A stretch of 5,059 bases of DNA from an uncultured Ruminococcus sp. (GTDB lineage Bacteria > Bacillota > Clostridia > Oscillospirales > CAG-272). The notes beneath the pieces are model-generated. The model did no database searches and was not told the origin of the DNA. It worked only from the letters and a program-made list of their open reading frames with translations. This document shows, in pieces, positions 1 to 5,059 of the stretch; positions within the stretch are counted from its first letter, which is position 1; each line of letters opens with the position of its first letter. The DNA is taken from NCBI GenBank assembly GCA_902773455.1, contig CACYEW010000204.1, forward strand, positions 1 to 5,059, in the 5' to 3' direction. A program made the translations under genes and the position numbers.

Positions 1-54
1 CGGCAGTACGGTCAAAGCGGCGAGGATCAACGCCGTAATTTTCATCTTTTTCAT
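1..54 (-). CDS. Start of a leftward gene for an exported protein (truncated at window edge)
   Basis: Read on the minus strand, an ATG at 54-52 opens a frame that stays open to the window edge and gives MKKMKITALILAALTVLP. This is a classic signal-peptide start: lysines at positions 2, 3 and 5, then a hydrophobic stretch rich in Leu, Ala and Ile. An AGAGG ribosome site (complement of 61-65) lies 6 bases before the ATG, and a well-formed promoter (84-112) points into it. A second in-frame ATG at codon 4 has no better ribosome site. The mature part lies outside the window, so it cannot be told whether this is a lipoprotein, a secreted enzyme or a solute-binding protein. The leader resembles that of the lipoprotein at 1122, but this type of leader is too general to imply relationship. 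Confidence 0.7.
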   Translation of the reverse strand, partial: MKKMKITALILAALTVLP

Positions 55-83
55 ATCCGACCTCTGAAAATTTCATTTCTCAT

Positions 84-112
84 ATGATATCACATATATT
101 TAAACTTGTCAA
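84..112 (-). promoter_or_regulatory. Leftward sigma-A type promoter of the exported-protein gene
   Basis: On the minus strand there is a perfect -35 box TTGACA (complement of 107-112), a 17-base spacer, and a -10 box TATCAT (complement of 84-89), preceded by TGA, an extended -10 element. The expected start of transcription is near base 77, about 22 bases before the ATG at 54. The match to consensus is strong; activity is inferred. Confidence 0.72.
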
Positions 113-115
113 GTC

Positions 116-144
116 TTGACTTTGTAATGTTTTTTTGATATCAT
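116..144 (+). promoter_or_regulatory. Rightward sigma-A type promoter of the radical SAM operon
   Basis: The -35 box TTGACT (116-121) is followed by a 17-base spacer and the -10 box TATCAT (139-144), with TGA just before it as an extended -10. This is the mirror image of the leftward promoter. Transcription would start near 151, giving a very short leader of about 18 bases. A perfect TATAAT lies at 144-149, with a weaker TTGTAA (122-127) 16 bases upstream. The exact start point could therefore be shifted by about 5 bases or be double. Confidence 0.7.
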
Positions 145-168
145 ATAATAAAATGATACCGGAAAGCG

Positions 169-1125
169 ATGAACATGAAAAGACCGAACCCTTTTCCGTA
201 TTCGGACACCAATAAAAGATATCATACGTACGATTATTACGTCAAGCGCAGATTCGGTAAAAAATGCGCCAGGCTTCCGCTCGATATAGGCTTATCCTGC
301 CCGAACATAGACGGAACGAAAGGCACGGGCGGCTGTATATACTGCTCTGCCCGCGGCTCGGGTGATTTTGCGGCGAGCCGGTCGCTTACCGTGACCGGAC
401 AGCTTGACTGCGAAAAGAGCATAATGCAGAGAAAATGGGGAGAGGATATTTATTTCATCCCGTATTTTCAGGCGCATACGAATACTTACGCTCCGCTTTC
501 GTATCTCAAGCCGCGATTTGAAGAAGCGGCGGCGTATGAAGGCGCCGTCAGCGTCAGCATAGCCACGAGAGCCGACGCGCTCGAAAACGAAACGCTCGAA
601 TATCTGTCGCGCCTTTCCGAACGCATACCGGTAACGGTCGAGCTCGGGCTTCAGACTGCTTCGGACGCGACGGCGGAGCTCATAAACCGCCGTATGACGA
701 CGGAAGAGTTCATAAAAGGATATGAAAAACTCGGGACGTACGGTAATATAAGACGCGGGATCCATATAATAAACGGTCTTCCCGGCGAAGACGAGGAGCA
801 GATGATAAACACGGCGAAATTCGTTTCGGCGCTTCATCCGGACGAGCTTAAAATACATCTGCTTTATATTCTGAAAAATACCGCGGCGGAGAAGATGTAT
901 AACGACGGGCTTATAAAGCCAATGGAAAAAGACGGATTCGTATCCGTCACGGTTAAACAGCTTGTCTGCCTGCCGCCCGATACGGTGATCGGCAGACTCA
1001 CGGGCGATGCTCCGGCGGATCAGCTGGTCGCTCCTCTCTGGAGCGGGAAAAAAGTCTGCGTGCTGAATGAAATAGATAAAAAGATGGCGTCAGACGACGT
1101 CTTTCAGGGAAAGGAATACGAATGA
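169..1125 (+). CDS. ytqA: TIGR01212-family radical SAM protein (YtqA/YhcC type, likely tRNA wobble-uridine modification)
   Basis: A cytoplasmic iron-sulfur radical SAM enzyme of 318 residues, near the usual family length of about 300-320. The cluster cysteines are Cys44, Cys56 and Cys59 in the family-typical CPNIDGTKGTGGCIYC (CX11CX2C). Further family signatures are YFQAHTNTYAP (99-109), VELGLQT (157-163), GLPGE (203-207), KIHLLYILKNT (228-238) and RLTGDAP (276-282). From the literature as I recall it, B. subtilis YtqA acts in the mnm5s2U34 tRNA pathway (proposed name MnmL); applying that here is inference by family, and the E. coli relative YhcC may differ. The start at 169 has GGA at 161-163 with a 5-base gap. 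The in-frame ATG at 175 sits better behind GGAAAG (161-166), so the protein may lack two residues. Its stop overlaps the next start by four bases, implying coupled translation. Confidence 0.9.
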   Translation: MNMKRPNPFPYSDTNKRYHTYDYYVKRRFGKKCARLPLDIGLSCPNIDGTKGTGGCIYCSARGSGDFAASRSLTVTGQLDCEKSIMQRKWGEDIYFIPYFQAHTNTYAPLSYLKPRFEEAAAYEGAVSVSIATRADALENETLEYLSRLSERIPVTVELGLQTASDATAELINRRMTTEEFIKGYEKLGTYGNIRRGIHIINGLPGEDEEQMINTAKFVSALHPDELKIHLLYILKNTAAEKMYNDGLIKPMEKDGFVSVTVKQLVCLPPDTVIGRLTGDAPADQLVAPLWSGKKVCVLNEIDKKMASDDVFQGKEYE

Positions 1126-3890
1126 AAAAGAAGATTTTCCCGGTTATTCTGGCAGCGCTCTGCCTGTGCTTTTCGATAGGCTGCGATCAGAAACCCGCGC
1201 CTGCCGCCGATGACACGGCTGCATCCGTATCTGCGGAAAAAACGTCGGATACCGGAAAAGAAACGGAGAAACCCGACGTAACGGAGGAACCGGCGCCCAA
1301 ACTGCCGGATTATTATATCGATTTCCGAAACGCTGACAACGTTTACGCGGTAACGGGTCAGTATCACGTCGCAGTCGAGCCGACCGAAAAGGGTATGCTC
1401 GTAAAATTCATACCGAGCGGCGACAAAGCTTCCGATCCCGATTACTGCTTCGATCCTTATATGACGCTTCCTCTGCCCGACGGCAAATTCTCGGTCGACG
1501 ATTATCCGTACTTTGTGATAGCTCTCAACACGAGCAGAAACGACATGAAGGGCGATATAAGATACAGGACCGACAAACTCAAAAGCGGCAATTCGTATCC
1601 GACCGACAGATTCACCTATAATAAAACGGGCGATCAGATAATCGTACTCGACCTGACGGACAGCGACGTGCTTTTTATTGATCCGTCAGACAAACCGGTG
1701 AGCGGCAACTATACGGACCTCCGCATGGATATGTTTGAAAACAGCGCCTCCGCAAACGATCATTTTGAAATATACTGGTACGCGTTTTTCGATTCTTACG
1801 GCGACGCTTGCGATTTCGAAGGTCTGCCCGAACCGGAAAAAGAGCCGGAAAAAGAAAAACCGGATCTCTCGGCTTATCCGCTCGGAGCTGAATTTGCCGA
1901 TCCGCCGTTCGCGTACAGGCCGAGAAAACTGTTGTACGGCTTCGACGCAGGCTATGAATACAAGCTCAGATCGCTTATCGCCTCCGGTTACGGCGGCGTT
2001 GTATCGAACGTCAATTTCACGGATAAGTATCTTAAAGACGATAAAGATTTCGCGCTTTTGAAAGACGTTTACGAAGCGGCGGATAAGCTGAATATGAAAT
2101 GCTGGATATACGACGAATATCAGTGGCCGAGCGGCAAGGCGTTCGGTCAGGTGCTCGACGGTCACCCGGAATACGAGGCGACCGGCGTGGAGATGATAAA
2201 AGTCACCGGCAAAGGCGATATAGATTATAAGCTTCCCGATAATTATATCGGCATTATCGGCGCGACGCTTGTCGGAAACGGCGGCGCGGTCGGGATAAAA
2301 ACGGAAGAGAAGAGCGTAAAGCTTCAGAACGGCGGCGATTATACTCTTTATGTGTACGCGAGAAGGATAACGAATCAGAAAAAGGAAAATCCGGGCGATT
2401 TCACGACTCTGCGCGACGTCGATCTGTTAAATCCCGACGCGGTGCGCAGATTCATAGACACGACGTACGAAAAGTATAAGGATAAATTCGGCGATACGTT
2501 TTCGATCGTCGAAGCGTTCTTCACCGACGAGCCCCAGCTCGGCAACCGCGATATGAACAACTACGTCGTATGGAGCGACAAGCTGCCCGAAAGGTTCAGA
2601 AAAACGTACGGCTACGAGATAACCGATCATCTGTATTCGCTGTTTTCCGGCAATACCGAAGAGGATAAGCTCGTCCGCATAAATTTCTATCAGACCGTTT
2701 CGGATATGTTTTGCGAAGCGTATTTCAAACAGTTATCCGACTGGTGCGAGGCGCACGGCACGGCGTTTTCCGGTCATATGCTGTTCGAAGAGAATATGCA
2801 GAGGCAGATCGAGACCTACGGCGGAGATTTCATGCACCTCGTCGGCACGATGACGATTCCCGGAGCCGACATCCTTCACGTCGAGCCCGACGCGCTGATG
2901 AACGAAACCACCGATATCGGCAATTTCATGTGTCTTAAATACGTATCGGGCGCGGCGAAAAACGCGGGCAAAAACAAAGTACATCTTGAATTCAGCCCCG
3001 GAGCCGTATCAAACGCGAAATTCTTCAACAATCAGTTAAGATACGGTACGGGCGGCGCAACGCTTTCAACGTTTTTCGGAGCGACCGATTTCACGGTGAT
3101 ATTAGGCGATTCGCAGATGAAGGTCAAAGACCTGAAAACCGTCAACGAGTATATCGGCAGGATCAACGTTTTGCTTGAAAACGCCGTCACAACGACTGAT
3201 ATCGCCGTTTTCTACCCGATAGACTCGGCGAGAGCCGGCTATATCCCCGACGGCAAGCAGTTCGACTGGTACGGTACGTCCGGCGCGGCGCAGGTGAACG
3301 CGTATCTTGTCAATACGTGCAAGTCGCTTCTGAACGGCGGTCTTGATTTCACCCTTATCGACAGGCAAACGATCGGAAACGCCGCCGTTGAAAGCGCGAA
3401 CGGCAAAGCGACGGTCGCCGCCGGACTCGGAAGATACTCCGTTATCGTTATGCCGGACGTCACTGCCGTCGACTGTGAAACGCTCGATATGCTTCTCAGC
3501 TTCAAGCTCGGAGGCGGAAAGATAATATGGCTTGGATCCGTGCCTTCGGTTTGCACTGATCGGCGCCTGAACGAAGAATTCAAAATGCTCGTCGGCAAGC
3601 TTGATCCGCAGATATTCAAAGGCGATCTGATAAAAGAACTGAAAAACGGTTATAATTCGAAAATCAGCGTCAAAGCACCCGAAGGCGTATTCGTATCTGA
3701 GTATTACAGAACGGATATAGATAAGACGGTATATTATATCGCTTCGTCCAAGGTCAAAACGAACGCGGTCACGGTAACGCTCGACGGCGAATATCTTATA
3801 TACGATCCGTACGAGATAAAGGTAACGAAGGCAAGCGGCGCAACGGAGCTGACCCTTGCCGGATATCACGGAATAATAATAATGAAATAA
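1122..3890 (+). CDS. Secreted lipoprotein, GH106-like (alpha-L-rhamnosidase-like) glycoside hydrolase
   Basis: A 922-residue surface protein that probably cleaves a glycan outside the cell. The leader MKKKIFPVILAALCLCFSIG ends at lipobox-like SIGC, so Cys21 is the likely lipidated residue. Residues 22-61 are a charged Thr/Glu/Pro/Lys tether. Residues 62-235 look like a beta-sandwich, perhaps carbohydrate-binding, followed by an EPEK-repeat linker (237-246). Residues 265-680 resemble the TIM-barrel core of GH106-like enzymes: YDEYQWPSG (330-338), a beta-rich insert (355-415), FFTDEPQ (466-472), WCEAHG (541-546), SGHMLFEE (550-557), GGDFM (567-571), IPGAD (579-583) and HVEPDAL (586-592). Candidate catalytic acids are Asp469/Glu470, Glu556/557, Glu588 and Glu623; I cannot assign them. 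Residues 690-810 look like a Rossmann-type domain and 850-922 a closing beta-sandwich. Substrate is unknown; rhamnosidase activity is only a family guess. AAGGA (1111-1115) lies 6 bases before the ATG. No transporter or sugar-utilisation gene is adjacent. Confidence 0.75.
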   Translation: MKKKIFPVILAALCLCFSIGCDQKPAPAADDTAASVSAEKTSDTGKETEKPDVTEEPAPKLPDYYIDFRNADNVYAVTGQYHVAVEPTEKGMLVKFIPSGDKASDPDYCFDPYMTLPLPDGKFSVDDYPYFVIALNTSRNDMKGDIRYRTDKLKSGNSYPTDRFTYNKTGDQIIVLDLTDSDVLFIDPSDKPVSGNYTDLRMDMFENSASANDHFEIYWYAFFDSYGDACDFEGLPEPEKEPEKEKPDLSAYPLGAEFADPPFAYRPRKLLYGFDAGYEYKLRSLIASGYGGVVSNVNFTDKYLKDDKDFALLKDVYEAADKLNMKCWIYDEYQWPSGKAFGQVLDGHPEYEATGVEMIKVTGKGDIDYKLPDNYIGIIGATLVGNGGAVGIKTEEKSVKLQNGGDYTLYVYARRITNQKKENPGDFTTLRDVDLLNPDAVRRFIDTTYEKYKDKFGDTFSIVEAFFTDEPQLGNRDMNNYVVWSDKLPERFRKTYGYEITDHLYSLFSGNTEEDKLVRINFYQTVSDMFCEAYFKQLSDWCEAHGTAFSGHMLFEENMQRQIETYGGDFMHLVGTMTIPGADILHVEPDALMNETTDIGNFMCLKYVSGAAKNAGKNKVHLEFSPGAVSNAKFFNNQLRYGTGGATLSTFFGATDFTVILGDSQMKVKDLKTVNEYIGRINVLLENAVTTTDIAVFYPIDSARAGYIPDGKQFDWYGTSGAAQVNAYLVNTCKSLLNGGLDFTLIDRQTIGNAAVESANGKATVAAGLGRYSVIVMPDVTAVDCETLDMLLSFKLGGGKIIWLGSVPSVCTDRRLNEEFKMLVGKLDPQIFKGDLIKELKNGYNSKISVKAPEGVFVSEYYRTDIDKTVYYIASSKVKTNAVTVTLDGEYLIYDPYEIKVTKASGATELTLAGYHGIIIMK
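1830..1853 (+). repeat. Two 12-base tandem repeats coding an EPEK-EPEK linker
   Basis: GAACCGGAAAAA (1830-1841) is followed directly by GAGCCGGAAAAA (1842-1853), differing at one third codon position. They encode EPEK twice, continuing into EKEKP, at the join between the N-terminal beta-sandwich and the catalytic part of the lipoprotein. It reads as a flexible or extended spacer, and such short repeats may vary in copy number between strains. Confidence 0.7.
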
Positions 3891-3904
3891 AAAGGAGAAA
3901 AATA

Positions 3905-4450
3905 ATGAAAATCACACTTTACGGAGCTGCAAGCAACGAAATAGACCGGATATACAAGGATAAAGTATACGAACTCGGACGCGAAATGGCGGCAAGAGGC
4001 CACGCCATGGTCTACGGAGCGGGCGGCGGCGGACTGATGGGCGCCGCGGCGGAAGGCCTGCACGACAACGGCGGTACGATAATCGGCGTAACTCCGCATT
4101 TTATGAACACGGTCGAACCGATATACGAGCACTGCACGCAGTTTATCGCCACCGAAACGATGTCGGAACGTAAGGACATAATGGAAAGCCTTGCCGACGC
4201 GTTCGTCATAGTACCGGGCGGCATAGGCACGTTCGACGAATTTTTTCAGATACTCACGCTTAAAAAACTCGGGAGGCACAATAAGCCGATCGTGCTGTTC
4301 AACATAAACGGCTTCTGGGACAATATGCTCTCGGTCGTCGGAGCCGATATGTTCAAGGGATTCATAGGTCACGACGTCGCCTCGTGCTTCTGCGTACGTG
4401 AAACGCCGCAGTCAGTCATCGATACGCTCGAAGAACTTGTAAAAGAATAA
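3905..4450 (+). CDS. LOG-family nucleoside 5'-monophosphate phosphoribohydrolase (TIGR00730)
   Basis: A 181-residue cytoplasmic Rossmann-fold protein, the normal size for the Lonely Guy (LOG) family. Plant and some bacterial members split cytokinin riboside monophosphates into free base and ribose 5-phosphate; others act on AMP or similar nucleotides. The key motifs are intact: GGGGLMGA (40-47) for phosphate binding, ERK (88-90) with the conserved Arg89, and PGGIGTFDE (104-112) with the conserved Glu112. These fit the active hydrolase subgroup rather than the molybdenum-cofactor-carrier look-alikes, but substrate cannot be read from sequence. AAAGGAG (3891-3897) lies 7 bases before the ATG. 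The gene begins 14 bases after the lipoprotein stop with no terminator between, so it is very probably co-transcribed and is the last gene of its unit. Confidence 0.92.
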   Translation: MKITLYGAASNEIDRIYKDKVYELGREMAARGHAMVYGAGGGGLMGAAAEGLHDNGGTIIGVTPHFMNTVEPIYEHCTQFIATETMSERKDIMESLADAFVIVPGGIGTFDEFFQILTLKKLGRHNKPIVLFNINGFWDNMLSVVGADMFKGFIGHDVASCFCVRETPQSVIDTLEELVKE

Positions 4451-4456
4451 ACAAAA

Positions 4457-4495
4457 CGGCTGTCCGTTACCGACGGGCGGCCGCGTTGCTTTTTT
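4457..4495 (+). terminator. Probable intrinsic terminator of the three-gene unit
   Basis: CGGCTGTCCGT (4457-4467) can pair with ACGGGCGGCCG (4473-4483) over 11 base pairs, two of them G-U, around a 5-base loop TACCG. A run of six T (4490-4495) follows. The stem starts 7 bases after the LOG stop codon. The T-run begins 6 bases after the stem rather than directly at it, so termination may be less efficient than in a textbook case. Confidence 0.68.
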
Positions 4496-4502
4496 CGGGG
4501 GT

Positions 4503-4526
4503 GCGTTTTGTCCCTTTACAAAACGC
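4503..4526. promoter_or_regulatory. Perfect 9-bp inverted repeat over the -35 box: candidate operator
   Basis: GCGTTTTGT (4503-4511) and ACAAAACGC (4518-4526) are exact inverted copies separated by CCCTTT. The right arm shares three bases with the -35 box TTTACA (4515-4520), and the rest of the box lies in the spacer. A dimer bound here would block the promoter. The obvious candidate is the XRE-type protein encoded just downstream, acting on itself; this is inference. It lacks a T-run, so a terminator role is less likely. Confidence 0.55.
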
Positions 4527-4543
4527 TCTGTTTATGATATGAT
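4515..4543 (+). promoter_or_regulatory. Promoter of the XRE-sigma4 regulator gene
   Basis: The -35 box TTTACA (4515-4520), a 17-base spacer and the -10 box TATGAT (4538-4543), with TGA before it as an extended -10, form a good housekeeping promoter. Each box differs from consensus at one base. Transcription would start near 4550, about 20 bases before the ATG at 4571. Its -10 block TGATATGAT differs at one base from the TGATATCAT of the two promoters at 82-146. Confidence 0.72.
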
Positions 4544-4570
4544 GATGACAACGGGAAAGGAGGCTCAGAT

Positions 4571-5020
4571 ATGGATATAGGCAAAAGCATAGCGAAGCTG
4601 CGGTTATCGCGCGGTATCACGCAGGAAGAGCTTGCAAACCGTCTTTTCGTTTCGCGTGACCTCGTTTCCAAATGGGAGACGGGAGCAAGGCGTCCCGACT
4701 ATCCGACGGCGGAAAGGATCGCCGAAGCGCTCGGCGCGCAGGTCGGAGAACTCGTCGAATTTGACGAGTATCTGATATCCGAGCTTGAAGACTGTCTTCC
4801 CGAAGGTATCGACGACGAAGAGAAGCTCGCAGAAGCGCTGAACTGCTTTCTCAAAGCTCTGCCCGGCAGAGCTTCGCGGCTCTTCGTTCTGCGGTACTAC
4901 GATCTGAAAAGCATATCCGAAACTGCGGCCGCGGCGGGTATGAAAGAAAATCAGGTCAGGAGCCGCCTGTCGAAGATCAGAAAAAAACTGAGAGCGTTTT
5001 TAGAGGAGAAATTCAGATGA
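4571..5020 (+). CDS. Chimeric regulator: XRE/Cro helix-turn-helix fused to a sigma-70 region 4-like domain
   Basis: A 149-residue DNA-binding protein with two recognisable halves. Residues 1-62 are an XRE/Cro HTH (IAKLRLSRGITQEELANRLF, then VSKWETGARRPDYPT). Residues 63-85 are an acidic linker. Residues 86-145 look like sigma-70 region 4: ALPGRASRLFVLRYYDLKSI (96-115), then a second HTH ETAAAAGMKENQVRSRLSKI (117-136) and a basic tail KKLRAFL. Region 2, which melts the -10 box, is absent, so this cannot be a complete sigma factor. It may bind two DNA sites, or contact RNA polymerase through the region 4-like part. AAAGGAGG (4556-4563) is 7 bases before the ATG, the strongest ribosome site in the window. 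Its own promoter carries an inverted repeat, suggesting autoregulation. The stop overlaps the next start, implying a partner protein. Domain calls are from motif recognition; the regulated genes are unknown. Confidence 0.8.
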   Translation: MDIGKSIAKLRLSRGITQEELANRLFVSRDLVSKWETGARRPDYPTAERIAEALGAQVGELVEFDEYLISELEDCLPEGIDDEEKLAEALNCFLKALPGRASRLFVLRYYDLKSISETAAAAGMKENQVRSRLSKIRKKLRAFLEEKFR

Positions 5021-5059
5021 AATACGTTAAAATGTTCAACGCCGTATCAAAGATCGACG
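5017..5059 (+). CDS. Start of a gene coupled to the regulator (truncated at window edge), possibly an anti-sigma-like partner
   Basis: An ATG at 5017 overlaps the regulator's TGA by four bases (ATGA). GAGGAG (5003-5008) lies 8 bases upstream, so translation start is well supported. Only MKYVKMFNAVSKID is visible. A short N-terminal piece around Ile-Asp is common in clostridial proteins encoded straight after region-4-containing sigma-like genes, many of which are membrane-bound anti-sigma-like proteins. That resemblance and the position are the only grounds for the suggestion. The membrane segment and the rest of the protein lie outside the window. Confidence 0.6.
   Translation, partial: MKYVKMFNAVSKID

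Larger units (their letters stand above)
82..146. repeat. Mirror-symmetric divergent promoter: two nested inverted repeats with one centre
   Basis: An outer pair of perfect 11-base inverted arms, ATATGATATCA (82-92) and TGATATCATAT (136-146), and an inner pair, GTCAAG (108-113) and CTTGAC (115-120), both centre exactly on base 114. The arms hold the -10 and -35 boxes of the two opposite promoters, while the 15-base stretches between arms are not symmetric. The -35 boxes are only 3 bases apart, so two polymerases could not sit there at once. An operator for a dimeric regulator is an alternative or additional explanation. Confidence 0.7.

Noticed and set aside
55..168. A riboswitch or leader RNA in the divergent region
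   Set aside because: Both predicted leaders are only about 17-22 bases long, too short for a structured RNA element.
292..858. A 188-codon minus-strand frame over the radical SAM gene
   Set aside because: Its Arg-rich composition and the intact cysteine motif on the other strand mark it as a by-product of codon usage.
1735..2061. A 108-codon plus-strand frame in another phase of the lipoprotein gene
   Set aside because: It lies wholly inside the real gene, is Ser/Arg/Lys-rich without a domain, and has no ribosome site.
3102..3869. A 255-codon open frame on the minus strand inside the lipoprotein gene
   Set aside because: It is fully antisense to a gene with strong motifs, has Arg/Tyr/Phe-rich composition typical of reverse-strand translation, no ribosome site and no recognisable domain.
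3866..4372. A 168-codon minus-strand frame over the LOG gene
   Set aside because: It is the shadow of a gene with intact LOG motifs; its product shows no family resemblance and no promoter points into it.
4503..4526. The inverted repeat as a second transcription terminator
   Set aside because: The right arm is followed by TCTGTTTATG, not a T-run, and the repeat overlaps a good -35 box, so an operator fits better.
4571..5020. A complete ECF sigma factor
   Set aside because: There is no region 2; the N-terminal half is an XRE-type helix-turn-helix, so the protein cannot replace a sigma factor on its own.

Overview
The window looks like a chromosomal piece of an uncultured, Clostridia-like Bacillota (probably gut-associated). 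This is inferred from purine-rich Shine-Dalgarno sites (AAAGGAG, AAAGGAGG), AT-rich promoters next to genes of moderate GC, frequent ATA and AGA codons, a Gram-positive style lipoprotein leader, and a sigma-region-4 protein of clostridial type. The standard bacterial code fits every gene. No RNA gene, CRISPR array, insertion sequence or phage gene was seen, and no stretch over 300 bases lacks a gene.

Layout. Bases 1-54 are the first 18 codons of a leftward gene for an exported protein. Bases 55-168 are a divergent promoter region whose two promoters are mirror images around base 114. Rightward from it runs a probable three-gene transcription unit: a TIGR01212-family radical SAM protein (169-1125), a large secreted lipoprotein resembling GH106-like glycoside hydrolases (1122-3890, joined by an ATGA stop/start overlap), and a LOG-family phosphoribohydrolase (3905-4450, 14 bases after the previous stop). 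A GC-rich hairpin with a T-run (4457-4495) probably ends this unit.

A second unit starts at a strong-looking extended -10 promoter (4515-4543). Its -35 box lies in a perfect 9-bp inverted repeat (4503-4526), a candidate operator. The first gene (4571-5020) encodes a chimera: an XRE/Cro helix-turn-helix in front of a sigma-70 region 4-like domain, with no region 2. It overlaps by ATGA a gene cut off by the window end (5017-5059), which by position and its first residues may be an anti-sigma-like partner.

How the genes work together. The first unit mixes a likely tRNA-modification enzyme, an extracellular polysaccharide-active enzyme and a nucleotide-processing enzyme. No shared pathway is evident, so co-transcription may reflect convenience rather than common function. 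The second unit looks like a self-contained regulator/partner pair. The least ordinary signals are the symmetric divergent promoter, the XRE-sigma4 chimera with its candidate operator, and the unassigned secreted glycoside hydrolase.
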